Source of the DNA: QHXM01 sp032160705
GTDB lineage: Bacteria; Acidobacteriota; Blastocatellia; Pyrinomonadales; Pyrinomonadaceae
DNA: 64,000 nt
Direction of reading: 5' to 3'
Assembly: GCA_032160705.1 (NCBI GenBank)
Contig: JAVHVE010000061.1
Coordinates: forward strand, 1-64,000
Under the pieces are notes generated by a model. It was not told the DNA's origin and did not search any database. It worked only from the letters and a program-made list of their open reading frames with translations. Numbering within the stretch: the first letter of the stretch is position 1; the number at the start of each line of letters is the position of its first letter. Shown one piece after another: positions 1 through 7,987 of the stretch. Position numbers and translations under genes: made by a program.

Positions 1-536
1 CCATCCTCATTGACGTGGCGGGCAACGGCTTCAACCTGACCGATGCTGCTACTGGCGTCACCTTCGACCTCGACAGTAACGGCACACCGGAGCTGTTACC
101 GTGGACAGCTCAGGGGTCGGATGACGCTTGGTTAGCACTAGACCGCGATGGCAATGGCCGGATTGATAATGGAATGGAACTGTTCGGCAACTTCACGGCG
201 CAGCCCCCGTCAGCTACCCCTAATGGCTTTCTGGCACTGGCCGAATATGATAAGCCAGCGCAGGGTGGCAACGGCGACGGCGTAATCAGCAGCAGAGATA
301 CTATTTTCTCCAGACTTCATCTGTGGCATGACATGAATCACAACGGCGTCTCAGAGCCAGGTGAATTGAAAACGCTAGCGGAGCTGGGAGTAGCCAAACT
401 GGAGTTGGATTATAAAGAGTCGAAGAGAGTTGACCAGTACGGCAATCAATTTCGGTATCGAGCGAAAGTCAGGGATGCGCAGGGAGCGCAGGTGGGCAGA
501 TGGGCTTGGGATGTGTTCCTTCGCGCTGCTCATTGA
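1..536 (+). CDS. C-terminal end of a large, probably secreted protein with calcium-loop-like motifs (5' truncated by window edge)
   Basis: The frame is already open at base 3 and no true start is visible; the GTG at 15 is in mid-frame, so only the last ~178 residues are seen. Three acidic loops stand out: DLDSNGTPE, DRDGNGRIDNG and DMNHNGVSEPGE. They follow the D-x-D/N-x-N-G pattern of EF-hand or dockerin-type Ca2+ loops. The ILID(V/I)AGNGF block and the ELFGNFT block are typical of the C-terminal module of very large extracellular bacterial proteins. Binding of Ca2+ outside the cell is inferred. A strong hairpin follows 40 bases after the stop. Nothing upstream can be said. Confidence 0.75.
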   Translation, partial: ILIDVAGNGFNLTDAATGVTFDLDSNGTPELLPWTAQGSDDAWLALDRDGNGRIDNGMELFGNFTAQPPSATPNGFLALAEYDKPAQGGNGDGVISSRDTIFSRLHLWHDMNHNGVSEPGELKTLAELGVAKLELDYKESKRVDQYGNQFRYRAKVRDAQGAQVGRWAWDVFLRAAH

Positions 537-578
537 AACTTTTTAACAGCCAGCAGAAAACTTGTCTCGCAATGAATG

Positions 579-614
579 AACCGCCCGCAAGTTAGATAAG
601 ACCTGCGGGCGGTT
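579..614 (+). terminator. Hairpin terminator after the calcium-loop protein
   Basis: An 11-bp perfect GC-rich stem (aaccgcccgca at 579-589 with tgcgggcggtt at 604-614) encloses a 14-base loop and is followed by a short T-rich stretch. It lies 43 bases after the stop and before the next gene's leader. Form and position fit intrinsic termination, although the U-tract is weak. Confidence 0.6.
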
Positions 615-797
615 TATTAACTTCCTGATAGTCTGCTGCGACCACCCTTGCGCGCCTCGACGGGTCGCTGGTTTCCACGCTCATTGCAGAATGCATATTG
701 ACTCGCCGCTCGATTTGGCATAGAAGAATGTGCAGTTCTGATAAGCCAGCGTAAGCCAGTGCGGGAGCGAGCCGCCGTCCGTTCAAAGGAGAGATAG

Positions 798-1394
798 ATG
801 AAACGTTGTCCGACATGCCAGCGAACTTACCCTGATGATGCGCCAAATTTCTGCGTTAGTGATGGCGCGCAGCTCTTCATGGAAGAAACGCAAAGTTACG
901 ACCCGCAGAAAACCATGCTGGCCTCTGCGCCTCCGCCTCCACCTCAATATGCTAATCCTCAGCCTCCAGCACCCAATCAGCCGCCGCAGGCCGGTTGGCC
1001 GCCGCCACCACCGCAACAGCAAGGCCAGAATTGGGGTGGTGGGTATTACCAGCAGCAGCCCGGTCAACCCCCCGGCTATGCTCCGCAGTATAGTGTTGCA
1101 CCGGCGGCGGGAGGCAAGGGCTTGAGTCTTACCTCTTTCATTCTCGGTCTCATCAGCTTCGCGGCAGTGGCGCTGATATTTATGATGGCTCAGCGCCTGA
1201 TAGATGCTGATAGGGATGTGGCTCAAGCTTGTTATTGGGGGTCTGCCGCAACTGGAGTCATCGCTATTGTGCTGGGAGCACTCGCTCTGATCTCCAGGCG
1301 GCAGCGCAACAAATGGATGGCTATCCTCGGTCTTGTCTTAGGGATTCCGGGCATTCTGTTCTTTGTTTATGTCGCCGTAACCTATGGATTCTAG
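798..1394 (+). CDS. Ribbon-type membrane protein with Pro-rich linker, paralogue 1 of 3
   Basis: A 198-residue protein in three parts. The N-terminal ribbon is CPTCQRTYPDDAPNFCVSDG (Cys4, Cys7, Cys19, with Asp22 where a fourth Cys would be expected). A Pro/Gln-rich linker covers residues ~48-105. The C-terminal part has three hydrophobic segments near 110-130, 145-163 and 171-195, resembling DUF4190-type membrane domains. The FCxxDG ribbon is common at the N-termini of acidobacterial regulators and kinases (family knowledge). The start is set by an AAAGGAGAG ribosome site ending about 5 bases before ATG. The two following genes are paralogues. Function is unknown; membrane anchoring with the ribbon in the cytoplasm is inferred. 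Confidence 0.8.
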   Translation: MKRCPTCQRTYPDDAPNFCVSDGAQLFMEETQSYDPQKTMLASAPPPPPQYANPQPPAPNQPPQAGWPPPPPQQQGQNWGGGYYQQQPGQPPGYAPQYSVAPAAGGKGLSLTSFILGLISFAAVALIFMMAQRLIDADRDVAQACYWGSAATGVIAIVLGALALISRRQRNKWMAILGLVLGIPGILFFVYVAVTYGF

Positions 1395-1450
1395 CCAGTG
1401 GCTATCCAACCGACAAATAGGAATATTACTACAGGGAAAGTGAGAGATAG

Positions 1451-2122
1451 ATGAAACGTTGCCCCTCTTGCCAGCAAACGTATCCCGATGATGCGCCGGA
1501 TTATTGCTCGAACGACGGGATGCGGCTCGTGGATGAAGAGTCTGCTACCTTTGACCCGGAGAAGACTGTGATGGCTTCCGGGCTGCGCGGCGGTGAGCCT
1601 GCATCGCCGTCACCACCAGCCCCGCCGCCGCCTCCTCCGCAGCAATATCAAGTTCCAAACGCGCCGCCGGACATTAAGCCTCCGACACAGTGGCAGCCGC
1701 AGGGCGAGCCGCCCCCGGCGCAACCCTGGAACGCACCCGGCGGTCAACACGCTCAACCGGGCTGGCCTCCGCCACCGCCGCCTGCTCAAAATTGGGGAGG
1801 CGCACCCTTTCAGCAGCCCGCCGCAAACGCGCCTTATGCTGCCGGTTACGCGCCGCTCCAGGGAGGCAGAAGCAGGGCATTATCCATTGCCGCTCTTGTC
1901 ACGGGAGCTTGCGCCGTGACCATCATGTCGTTGCTGGTCGTGCGTGGTAGCCGCAATTTTGTTTTGAGTTCGATGCTGGTTCTCGCAATCCTCGGCATTG
2001 GCCTCGGCGTCGCTTCTTTGATTCTCTCGTTGCAAAAGCCCACACGGTTCGGAGGCGTTCCGCTGGCGATTGCCGGATTGGCGACGGGCACTGCCGCGCT
2101 CGTCTATTACTTCACCCTGTAG
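1451..2122 (+). CDS. Ribbon-type membrane protein with Pro-rich linker, paralogue 2 of 3
   Basis: A 223-residue paralogue of the preceding gene. It begins with the same ribbon (CPSCQQTYPDDAPDYCSNDG), then a longer Pro/Gln/Ala-rich linker (residues ~50-140) and three hydrophobic segments at about 145-165, 170-192 and 200-221. The leader GTGAGAGATAG-ATG closely matches that of its neighbour, so the duplication included the ribosome binding site. The gap to the previous stop is 56 bases, consistent with co-transcription. The linker differs far more than the ribbon. Function is unknown. Confidence 0.8.
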   Translation: MKRCPSCQQTYPDDAPDYCSNDGMRLVDEESATFDPEKTVMASGLRGGEPASPSPPAPPPPPPQQYQVPNAPPDIKPPTQWQPQGEPPPAQPWNAPGGQHAQPGWPPPPPPAQNWGGAPFQQPAANAPYAAGYAPLQGGRSRALSIAALVTGACAVTIMSLLVVRGSRNFVLSSMLVLAILGIGLGVASLILSLQKPTRFGGVPLAIAGLATGTAALVYYFTL

Positions 2123-2179
2123 CGGCGCTGCCAGCAAACCAGACTCGGATTGTGAGCCCCAAAACCAAAGGAGATACAG

Positions 2180-2689
2180 ATGAAAAATTGCCCTTCGTGC
2201 CACACGACTTACCCGGATGATGGCCCTGAGTATTGCGTGAATGACGGGACGCCTCTGGTGAGTTCCGATCCCTCATACAGCCCGGGCGGCCAGTGGAATG
2301 CGCCACCGCCTCAAAACTGGGGCTATCCGCCGCCGCTCCCGCCCGACTCCGCTTCACCGCCGGGCGCTGCGCGGCTGGCAAGCACTGCCCTGATTATGGG
2401 AATTATTGCCACTGCCAGTCTCATCCTGGGGTTCCTGTTAAGCGCGTCAGCATCAAATTCCTATTACGGGCCGAATGTGGGGATGATCAAGTTCGCTTCA
2501 ATTCTCTTCATACTGATGTTCATCACGGGATTGACGGCCATCAATCTGGGGCTCGTCGCGCTCTCGATGTCGGGGCAGAATCCCTCCCGCAAGGCAAAGA
2601 GCATTATTGGATTGTGCTTAGGGTTTCTTCCTTTTTTGCTGATAATCATTCTCTTTATGGCGGCGAACGGCCCGAGGCTCAGGTTCTAG
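2180..2689 (+). CDS. Ribbon-type membrane protein with Pro-rich linker, paralogue 3 of 3
   Basis: The shortest member of the tandem trio (169 residues). It has the ribbon CPSCHTTYPDDGPEYCVNDG, a reduced Pro-rich linker (residues ~35-65) and hydrophobic segments around 70-90, 100-125 and 140-165. The AAAGGAGATACAG-ATG leader again resembles its siblings. The fourth ribbon position is Asp, as in the others, so either metal binding is non-canonical or another residue completes the site. The stop lies inside a hairpin loop shared with the convergent Smr gene. Function is unknown. Confidence 0.8.
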   Translation: MKNCPSCHTTYPDDGPEYCVNDGTPLVSSDPSYSPGGQWNAPPPQNWGYPPPLPPDSASPPGAARLASTALIMGIIATASLILGFLLSASASNSYYGPNVGMIKFASILFILMFITGLTAINLGLVALSMSGQNPSRKAKSIIGLCLGFLPFLLIIILFMAANGPRLRF

Positions 2690-2699
2690 GGCTGAGCCT
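2675..2699. terminator. Hairpin between convergent genes
   Basis: An 8-bp perfect stem, AGGCTCAG (2675-2682) with CTGAGCCT (2692-2699). The loop contains the stop codon of the upstream + strand gene. It lies between that gene and the convergent Smr gene and could serve either strand. No U-tract follows, so confidence is modest. Confidence 0.4.
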
Positions 2700-2717
2700 G
2701 ACTGCACAAGCAGCCGC

Positions 2718-3116
2718 TTATTTAGTTTCAGCCGAAAAGCGAACGATGGTTGCGCCCCAGCCTCCGGCTTGCGGCGGAGCATCCGTCCAGTTTTCAACGA
2801 AAGGCGTGCGCGACAAGATGCTGTGCACCATCTCGCGCTGCACGCCTTTGCCCTTGCCGTGAATAATCCGCACGCTTCTGTAGCCCGCCTCGTGAGCTTC
2901 AATGAGATATTCTTCGACAACACGCTTCACGTCTCGCGGCGCGATTGCGTGAAGATCAAAGACATCACGAATCTCCAATCGAATAGGTGCAGGGAATGGA
3001 TTGAAAGGATCAACTTCGGGTTCGTCTTCTGTGTCACTGAAAAATTCATGCCCCGTTCCGCGCTCATCGGGCGAACGTTTGTCTCTCCATCTTTTTAGCC
3101 AATCAAGAAAAAGCAT
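2718..3116 (-). CDS. Smr-domain protein
   Basis: A 132-residue protein ending in a stand-alone Smr (MutS2 C-terminal) domain. Key signatures are DLHAIAPRDVKRVVEEYL and the nucleic-acid-binding loop VRIIHGKGKG, followed by a GGWGATIVRF end. Smr domains bind or nick structured nucleic acid, and some act on mRNA at collided ribosomes (family knowledge). The N-terminal ~45 residues are charged and unconserved. It is a single gene, convergent with the ribbon trio, and its start abuts the hairpin element at 3132. The cellular target cannot be deduced. Confidence 0.85.
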   Translation of the reverse strand: MLFLDWLKRWRDKRSPDERGTGHEFFSDTEDEPEVDPFNPFPAPIRLEIRDVFDLHAIAPRDVKRVVEEYLIEAHEAGYRSVRIIHGKGKGVQREMVHSILSRTPFVENWTDAPPQAGGWGATIVRFSAETK

Positions 3117-3131
3117 GACAGCTTAGAGCAG

Positions 3132-3370
3132 CGCAATTGTCTTTGACCCTGAAAGGGTCACATAAAGTAGCCGAGGGGCAAGCGACAGCGCCGCCCCCGG
3201 AACATCATGGAAAATGATTCCCGACCCTGAAAGGGTCGCACCTCAACCTTGAATATGCGACCACTTCAGGGTCGGAAATGTTTTTTAACGTCTAACCGGG
3301 GGCGGCGCAAGCTACGCTTGCTTGCCCCCGGCTATTATATATGACCCTTTCAGGGTCAAAGACAATTGCG
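3132..3370. mobile_element. Hairpin-rich element with perfect 29-bp terminal inverted repeats (element A)
   Basis: A 239-bp non-coding unit. Bases 3132-3160 are the exact reverse complement of 3342-3370. Inside, reading inward from each end, come a GACCCT-gaa-AGGGTC hairpin, a tAGCC/GGCTAtta motif, a GC-rich ggggc/gccccc hairpin, and a second GACCCT..AGGGTCG hairpin near the centre. The same order occurs at 34706-34916 and at both ends of the RAYT element at 46095-46743. It is read as a transposase-less relative mobilised in trans (inference). It lies between smr and mdh. Confidence 0.7.
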
Positions 3371-3398
3371 TTGCAGATTGCGTTGCTGGTTGCCTATC

Positions 3399-3428
3399 TT
3401 GACACCCGCGCTTACACGCTTGTACACT
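3399..3428 (+). promoter_or_regulatory. Candidate sigma-70 promoter for mdh
   Basis: TTGACA (3399-3404), an 18-base spacer and TACACT (3423-3428), about 165 bases before the mdh start. The -35 is consensus and the -10 matches 4 of 6. It begins 29 bases after the end of the hairpin element. Confidence 0.4.
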
Positions 3429-3593
3429 CGCGCTCTTTCAAGCAGCAAGACAATTTTTTTACTGAACTGTTTCGAGCGCGTAGACAGATAAGCAGGCTTG
3501 CGCTCCTGGGGTGTCGTCCCAATCCGGCAAGGTTCTTCGATTGCAATCAAAGATGGGCTAGTTCTTCCCGAAACGAGAAAGGAATCATCAAAA

Positions 3594-4529
3594 ATGGGCA
3601 AGCGAAACAAGATTACAGTGGTTGGAGCAGGCAACGTCGGCGCGACCGCCGCGCACTGGCTGGCAAGCAAAGAACTTGGAGATGTCGTGCTGGTTGATAT
3701 TGTCGAGGGCATGCCGCAGGGCAAAGCTTTAGACCTCGCGCAGGCCGCCCCCATCGAGGGCTTTGACGCGCATCTGACGGGCTCGACCAGCGACTACTCG
3801 CAGACGGCGAACTCCGATGTGGTAATCATCACTTCGGGGCTGCCGCGCAAGCCCGGCATGAGCCGCGACGACCTTCTGAAGACCAACGCCGGGATTGTTT
3901 CGAGCGTCGTTGACGAAGTGGTGAAGTATTCACCCGACTCGATTTTGATTATTGTCTCGAACCCGCTTGATGCGATGTGCCAGGTGGCGTTCAAACGTTC
4001 AGGCTTTCCGAAGCACCGCGTTCTGGGCATGGCGGGCGTGCTCGATTCGGCGCGCATGCGTTGCTTTCTCGCTGAAGCTCTCGACGTGTCTGTCGAAAAC
4101 GTGACGGCGTTTGTTCTGGGCGGTCACGGCGACACGATGGTTCCTCTGCCGCGTTATTCGACGTGCGCCGGAATTCCCGTCACAGAGCTGCTGCCGAAAG
4201 ATCAGTTGGATGCGATTGTGAAGCGTACGGCCAACGGCGGAGCTGAAATCGTCGCGCTCCTGAAGACGGGCTCGGCCTATTACGCGCCGTCAGCGGCAGC
4301 CGTCGAGATGACCGAAAGCATCTTGAAAGACAAGAAAAAGATTCTGCCCTGCGCCGCCTACCTCGAAGGCGAGTATGGCATCAACGGTCTTTACGTCGGC
4401 GTGCCCTGCAAACTCGGCGCGCGCGGTCTTGAACAGATCATCGAGATCAACTTGATGGCCGAAGAGCGCATCGCGCTCCAGAAGAGCGCAGCCTCCGTTC
4501 AGGAACTCATTGACGTGCTGGGAATCTGA
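3594..4529 (+). CDS. mdh: Malate dehydrogenase
   Basis: A 311-residue NAD-dependent malate dehydrogenase of the LDH-like type, interconverting malate and oxaloacetate in the TCA cycle. The Rossmann motif is GAGNVG (11-16) with Asp35 favouring NAD. Substrate Arg85 and Arg91 lie in RKPGMSR, which marks malate rather than lactate specificity. The catalytic pair is Asp151 and His178 (GGHGD). Length is normal. The ATG at 3594 has GAAAGGA 10 bases upstream, and family alignment favours it; the frame extends 32 codons upstream without family similarity. Nearby succinate dehydrogenase genes serve the same cycle but are on the other strand. Confidence 0.95.
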   Translation: MGKRNKITVVGAGNVGATAAHWLASKELGDVVLVDIVEGMPQGKALDLAQAAPIEGFDAHLTGSTSDYSQTANSDVVIITSGLPRKPGMSRDDLLKTNAGIVSSVVDEVVKYSPDSILIIVSNPLDAMCQVAFKRSGFPKHRVLGMAGVLDSARMRCFLAEALDVSVENVTAFVLGGHGDTMVPLPRYSTCAGIPVTELLPKDQLDAIVKRTANGGAEIVALLKTGSAYYAPSAAAVEMTESILKDKKKILPCAAYLEGEYGINGLYVGVPCKLGARGLEQIIEINLMAEERIALQKSAASVQELIDVLGI

Positions 4530-4638
4530 AGAAGGCAAAAGTAAAAAGGTAAAAGGCAAAAGTGAGGCGGAAGCCATTATTTAATTAATGGGCTTCCGCC
4601 TCACTTTTACCTTTTACCTTTTACCTTTTTACTTTCAC
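4530..4638. repeat. Tandem-heptamer palindrome (AAAAGGT units) between convergent genes
   Basis: The left arm (about 4532-4575) and right arm (4590-4638) are near-complementary. Each is built of AAAAGGT/AAAAGGC heptamers and ends in a 13-bp GC-rich inner stem around an AT loop. It starts right after the mdh stop, and its outer end contains the stop of the convergent sensor gene. A bidirectional terminator role is plausible. Confidence 0.8.
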
Positions 4639-6284
4639 TTTACCGCCAGGGTGGGAAGAAGCTGGCTAATGACGCGCTGCAATTCGTCGCGCATGACAGG
4701 CTTGACGAGAAAGCGATCACAGCCGACGTTCTCTGCGGCGCTGCGCTCGTTATCAGTGTCATGGCCGGTCAGGACGATGATGGGGATGTCGCGCAGATGC
4801 TCTCTTTCTTTCATCGCCGCAATCAGCTCACCGCCATTCATCTCCGGCATTGACCAATCTGTGAGCAGTAGATCAACCGGCTTTGCCTTGAGAATCTCCA
4901 GAGCCTGGACAGCGCCGGAAGCGACTTCAACCTGATAACCCATACGCGCGACGAGCTTGCGAAGCAGGAGCAGCAGTTCCGGCGCATCGTCCACGATCAG
5001 CACGCGCTGCATCTCTGACATTGACACCTGCTGGCTTGCCGGGAGAACGAGAGAATAAACAGTCCCTCGCCCGCGCTGGCTGCGAACTGAGACGTTGCCG
5101 CCATGCGCCGCAGCAATGCGCTTGGCGATTGCCAGCCCGATGCCTTTGAAGCCCGCGCTCCGATTATCGGAAGCCTGCCAGAAGGCGTCGAAGACATAAG
5201 GAACTTCTTCGGGCGGAATCCCCTGGCTCGAATCACTGATGCTGATGATGACGAAGCGCTTTCCTTCATCGCCTGCTCTGCTGCCTGCGATTGCCTGGGC
5301 TTCGATGTTGACAGCGCCGCCGTCAGAAGTGGCCGCGAGCGCGGTCGTCAACAGGTGACAAAGGGCGCGCCGCGTTTGCCGCGCGTCCACGCGCATTGAA
5401 AGATTATGTGCCGTCACGTTGATGTTCAATTCAACGCCGCGCAAAGCCGCTTCGCCCCTTAAGGGTTCAGCCACCTCTTCCAGCAATCCTTCCGCGCTGA
5501 TCTCTTCAAGGGAAAGCGTGAGCGGCTGCTCGTGCTGCCGCGCAATCTCCAGATGATCGTCTAAGAGATGGCGCATCTGGTCGCTGTTCTCGATGGCATT
5601 GTTCAGCAGTTGACGATCTTCCAAATCGAAAGCCTCGCGCGCCTGAAGCTTGCTTTCAAAAAGCTCTAAGAGACCCAGCACGCTCGTCAATGGCAGGCGG
5701 ATGTCACGAACCAGCGTGTTGACAAACCCGCTCTTGAGACGTTCCATCTCGCGCAAGCTCTCGTTTGCAATATCAAGGCGCACGCGCAGGAGAATCACTT
5801 GCGCCGTCGAAGCCACCGCGTCGGCCAGCCACATCAATCTTTCGGTATCGTCTTTCGTGTAAGCGTCCGCTTCGACACTCGCAAAGCAGAGCAGTCCAAA
5901 ACAGCTTCCCCCCACAGACAGAGGCAGAGCGAGCGCAGACTTCACATCGTGCCCGAAATGGCTGCCGCTACTCTTTCGCAGCTCGCTTTCCCCAAGCACT
6001 CTGGAAGAGCCTTCGTTAAGGAGATGCGCGGGCAGCGCGTCAGCTTCATTAACGCGGTCGTCCGCGAACGCAGCCTCTTCGCGGCGAGACGCACGCCAGA
6101 CGCGAATCCCTTGCCCGTCCGATTCGGGTAGAACCAGGCTGCAATAATCAAACGCCAGAAGGCGCGCTACCGATTCTCCGGCGAGCGACCGGACAAGCGG
6201 CTGAGGATGGCGAGCGCGATTGATACTTGAAGTGATGACGGCACGCGACACGTCAATCCGCACACTTGACTCGTCTCGAAACAT
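4635..6284 (-). CDS. GAF / degenerate histidine kinase / receiver hybrid
   Basis: 549 residues: GAF-like sensor (~25-165), HisKA-like helix pair (~180-250), HATPase-like domain (~295-415) and C-terminal receiver (~425-545). The HisKA motif reads LVRDIRLPLT, so Arg193 stands where the phospho-accepting His should be. The ATPase N-box reads HLLTTA (His310 and Thr314 for the usual Asn residues) and the G1 box is DSSQGI rather than DxGxGI. In contrast the receiver is complete: Asp432/Asp433, Asp476, Thr506 and Lys528. The kinase half is probably catalytically dead and may act as a sensor or scaffold that displays an active receiver (inference). It is monocistronic, convergent with mdh. Confidence 0.85.
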   Translation of the reverse strand: MFRDESSVRIDVSRAVITSSINRARHPQPLVRSLAGESVARLLAFDYCSLVLPESDGQGIRVWRASRREEAAFADDRVNEADALPAHLLNEGSSRVLGESELRKSSGSHFGHDVKSALALPLSVGGSCFGLLCFASVEADAYTKDDTERLMWLADAVASTAQVILLRVRLDIANESLREMERLKSGFVNTLVRDIRLPLTSVLGLLELFESKLQAREAFDLEDRQLLNNAIENSDQMRHLLDDHLEIARQHEQPLTLSLEEISAEGLLEEVAEPLRGEAALRGVELNINVTAHNLSMRVDARQTRRALCHLLTTALAATSDGGAVNIEAQAIAGSRAGDEGKRFVIISISDSSQGIPPEEVPYVFDAFWQASDNRSAGFKGIGLAIAKRIAAAHGGNVSVRSQRGRGTVYSLVLPASQQVSMSEMQRVLIVDDAPELLLLLRKLVARMGYQVEVASGAVQALEILKAKPVDLLLTDWSMPEMNGGELIAAMKEREHLRDIPIIVLTGHDTDNERSAAENVGCDRFLVKPVMRDELQRVISQLLPTLAVK

Positions 6285-6610
6285 ATTTAGTTGTCTTGAT
6301 CTCCTAAGAGTGGAGTGGTGATTACGGGAAGAGATGAAAAGCGATGGCGGCAGCTAGCTGGCCTGCCTTTAACGAAGTTTATACAAGTTGGCCTTTGATG
6401 GCAAGAGGAAATCTTAGAAAAACAGATGGATTTTTCAGTGAATACCGACAGAGTGAGGTTTGGGCTTCACAAAAGAGAGGAAGGAAACGAACCGCTAAGT
6501 CCCACAAAAGAGCGCGAAACAGCAAATCTTTTCGTGTTGTTTCGTGTGCTTTAGTGGTTTGTTGTTGACCTTTTGTTATTCTGCAACTCGGTAAATTAAA
6601 TGGGGCTGGC
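6285..6610. other. Intergenic region between sensor hybrid and sdhB
   Basis: 326 bases without a credible gene. It holds the sensor gene's leader and the CACGAA-type inverted repeat at 6486-6578. A 74-codon frame at 6344 overlaps the repeat and has no family features. Confidence 0.6.
6486..6578. repeat. CACGAA-type imperfect inverted repeat, copy 1
   Basis: The left arm (aacgaaccgctaagtc...) pairs imperfectly with the right arm (ttcgtgttgtttcgtgtgct...). The same sequence type, with cgaaccacgaa..cacgaa units and a ttgtgaccttt outer end, recurs at 54781-54881. It lies just past the sdhB 3' end. Confidence 0.6.
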
Positions 6611-6628
6611 TTATCCCCTCAGCCAGCC
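6604..6628 (-). terminator. Possible terminator at the sdhB end
   Basis: GGCTGGC (6604-6610) pairs with GCCAGCC (6622-6628), with the sdhB stop codon in the loop. On the minus strand it is followed by CCCATTTAATTT. The stem is short and the U-tract imperfect. Confidence 0.35.
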
Positions 6629-7375
6629 GAACAGGCCGTGAACCACTGTCTCGCGGTTCTCTTCGTAAATGGCTTTCGTGAGTGGGATAGACATTGGGCA
6701 GACACGGACGCAGTTCTGCGCGTTGCCGCAGTTGGTGATGCCGTCTTCGCCCATGATGGCTTCCAGGCGTTCGTCGCGGGTCATCTTGCCTGACGGGTGC
6801 ATATTGAAGAGACGAACTTGAGCGATAGCCTGTGGGCCGATGTAGTTGTCGCCATCATATTGCGGGCAGGCTTCGAGACAGCAACCGCATGTCATGCAGC
6901 GCGAGTAGGCATAGCGCTCGGCGACGTCTTCCTGATCCATCCTCGGCCCCGGGCCTAGATCGTAAGAGCCGTCAATCTCGATCCAGGCGTGGACGCGCTT
7001 GAGGTGATCGAACATCTGCGAACGGTCAACGATGAGGTCGCGCACGTTGGGAAACTTGGACATCGGCTCTAAGGTTATCGGCTGATCGAGCTGGTCAACG
7101 AGCGCGGAGCAGGATTGTCTCACCTTTCCGTTAATCACCATCGTGCAGATACCGCAGACCTGTTCGAGACAGTTCATGTTCCAGACAGGCGGCGTGGTCG
7201 CACGACCATCGCGCGTGACCGGATTCTTTTGAATCTCCATCAGGCAGGAGATGATGTTGAGGTTCGGACGATAGGGCAGCTCAAACTCTTCCCAGTATTG
7301 ATCGGCGTCAGGGTTCTCGCGTCTGCGAATGCGTATGACGACCGTCTTCGTTCCGTTGTTAGTTTGTGCGCTCAT
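6611..7375 (-). CDS. sdhB: Succinate dehydrogenase / fumarate reductase iron-sulfur subunit
   Basis: 254 residues. The N-terminal ferredoxin domain carries the [2Fe-2S] cysteines in NCLEQVCGICTMVINGK plus a downstream Cys. The C-terminal part has CMTCGCCLEACP and CGNAQNCVRVCP, ligating the [4Fe-4S] and [3Fe-4S] centres that pass electrons from SdhA to the membrane cytochrome. Length and sequence fit the SdhB partner of single-anchor (SdhC b558) complexes. It is last in sdhC-sdhA-uma2-sdhB, and its start overlaps the uma2 end by 17 bases, suggesting translational coupling. Confidence 0.95.
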   Translation of the reverse strand: MSAQTNNGTKTVVIRIRRRENPDADQYWEEFELPYRPNLNIISCLMEIQKNPVTRDGRATTPPVWNMNCLEQVCGICTMVINGKVRQSCSALVDQLDQPITLEPMSKFPNVRDLIVDRSQMFDHLKRVHAWIEIDGSYDLGPGPRMDQEDVAERYAYSRCMTCGCCLEACPQYDGDNYIGPQAIAQVRLFNMHPSGKMTRDERLEAIMGEDGITNCGNAQNCVRVCPMSIPLTKAIYEENRETVVHGLFGWLRG

Positions 7376-7946
7376 CGTTTTCCGTTACCTTGTCATAAAC
7401 AGTGCTCAGGCTGAGCGTGCATTCAATGGATGGCAAAGAGAGCGAGCTTTCCACTCCGATGGCCGCCGTGTATTTCCAGACCGCTTCAGATTGCCTGACA
7501 TATTGCTCGACCACTGGCCTGTTCTGGGAAATCAAGATGTATTCCTGCAAAGATTCCATCCGTTGATAGGCTTGAAACTTTCCACCTCTGTCGAAAGCCT
7601 CTGTACTTTCCGAGAGAACTTCGATAATCAAGATCGGGTTGAGAAGTACATCTGTGCGTTCGTCATGAAACTGCGGCTCACCGCAGACGACGGACACATC
7701 AGGATAAAAAAACTTACGCGAATCCGGCATCCGCACTTTGATGTCACTAGGCAACGCGCTGCAAGGGCGTCCCCTGAGTTGTTGCACTAGCTGGGCAATG
7801 ACATTTGCGACAATCTTATTGTGATTCAGGCTTGCGCCTGACATCGCGTACACCATGCCGTCGAAGTATTCGCTCTTATCATCGGCCTGCCGTTCCAGAG
7901 CCAGATACTCTTCCGGTGATAGATAGATGTTGGGTTGAGTTGACAT
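7359..7946 (-). CDS. Uma2-family (DUF820) putative endonuclease inside the sdh operon
   Basis: 195 residues of the Uma2/DUF820 family, which has a PD-(D/E)XK nuclease fold. Visible features are the N-terminal LSPEEYLALE, the EYFDGMVYAMSGAS strand-loop, a core Asp in FYPDVSVVC and the LIIEVLSEST strand carrying the Glu. These proteins are abundant in Cyanobacteria and some Acidobacteriota and their biological role is unresolved. It is placed between sdhA (41-base gap) and sdhB (17-base overlap), in the same direction. It is not part of known SDH assembly, so it looks like an insertion that kept the operon readable. Confidence 0.85.
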   Translation of the reverse strand: MSTQPNIYLSPEEYLALERQADDKSEYFDGMVYAMSGASLNHNKIVANVIAQLVQQLRGRPCSALPSDIKVRMPDSRKFFYPDVSVVCGEPQFHDERTDVLLNPILIIEVLSESTEAFDRGGKFQAYQRMESLQEYILISQNRPVVEQYVRQSEAVWKYTAAIGVESSLSLPSIECTLSLSTVYDKVTENDERTN

Positions 7947-7987
7947 AAAGCTTAAACCTACCCTACCAGCGTAATCTGACGGCCTGC

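Noticed and set aside
6344..6568. 74-codon frame before the sdhB end
   Set aside because: It overlaps the CACGAA inverted repeat and shows no ribosome site or family features.
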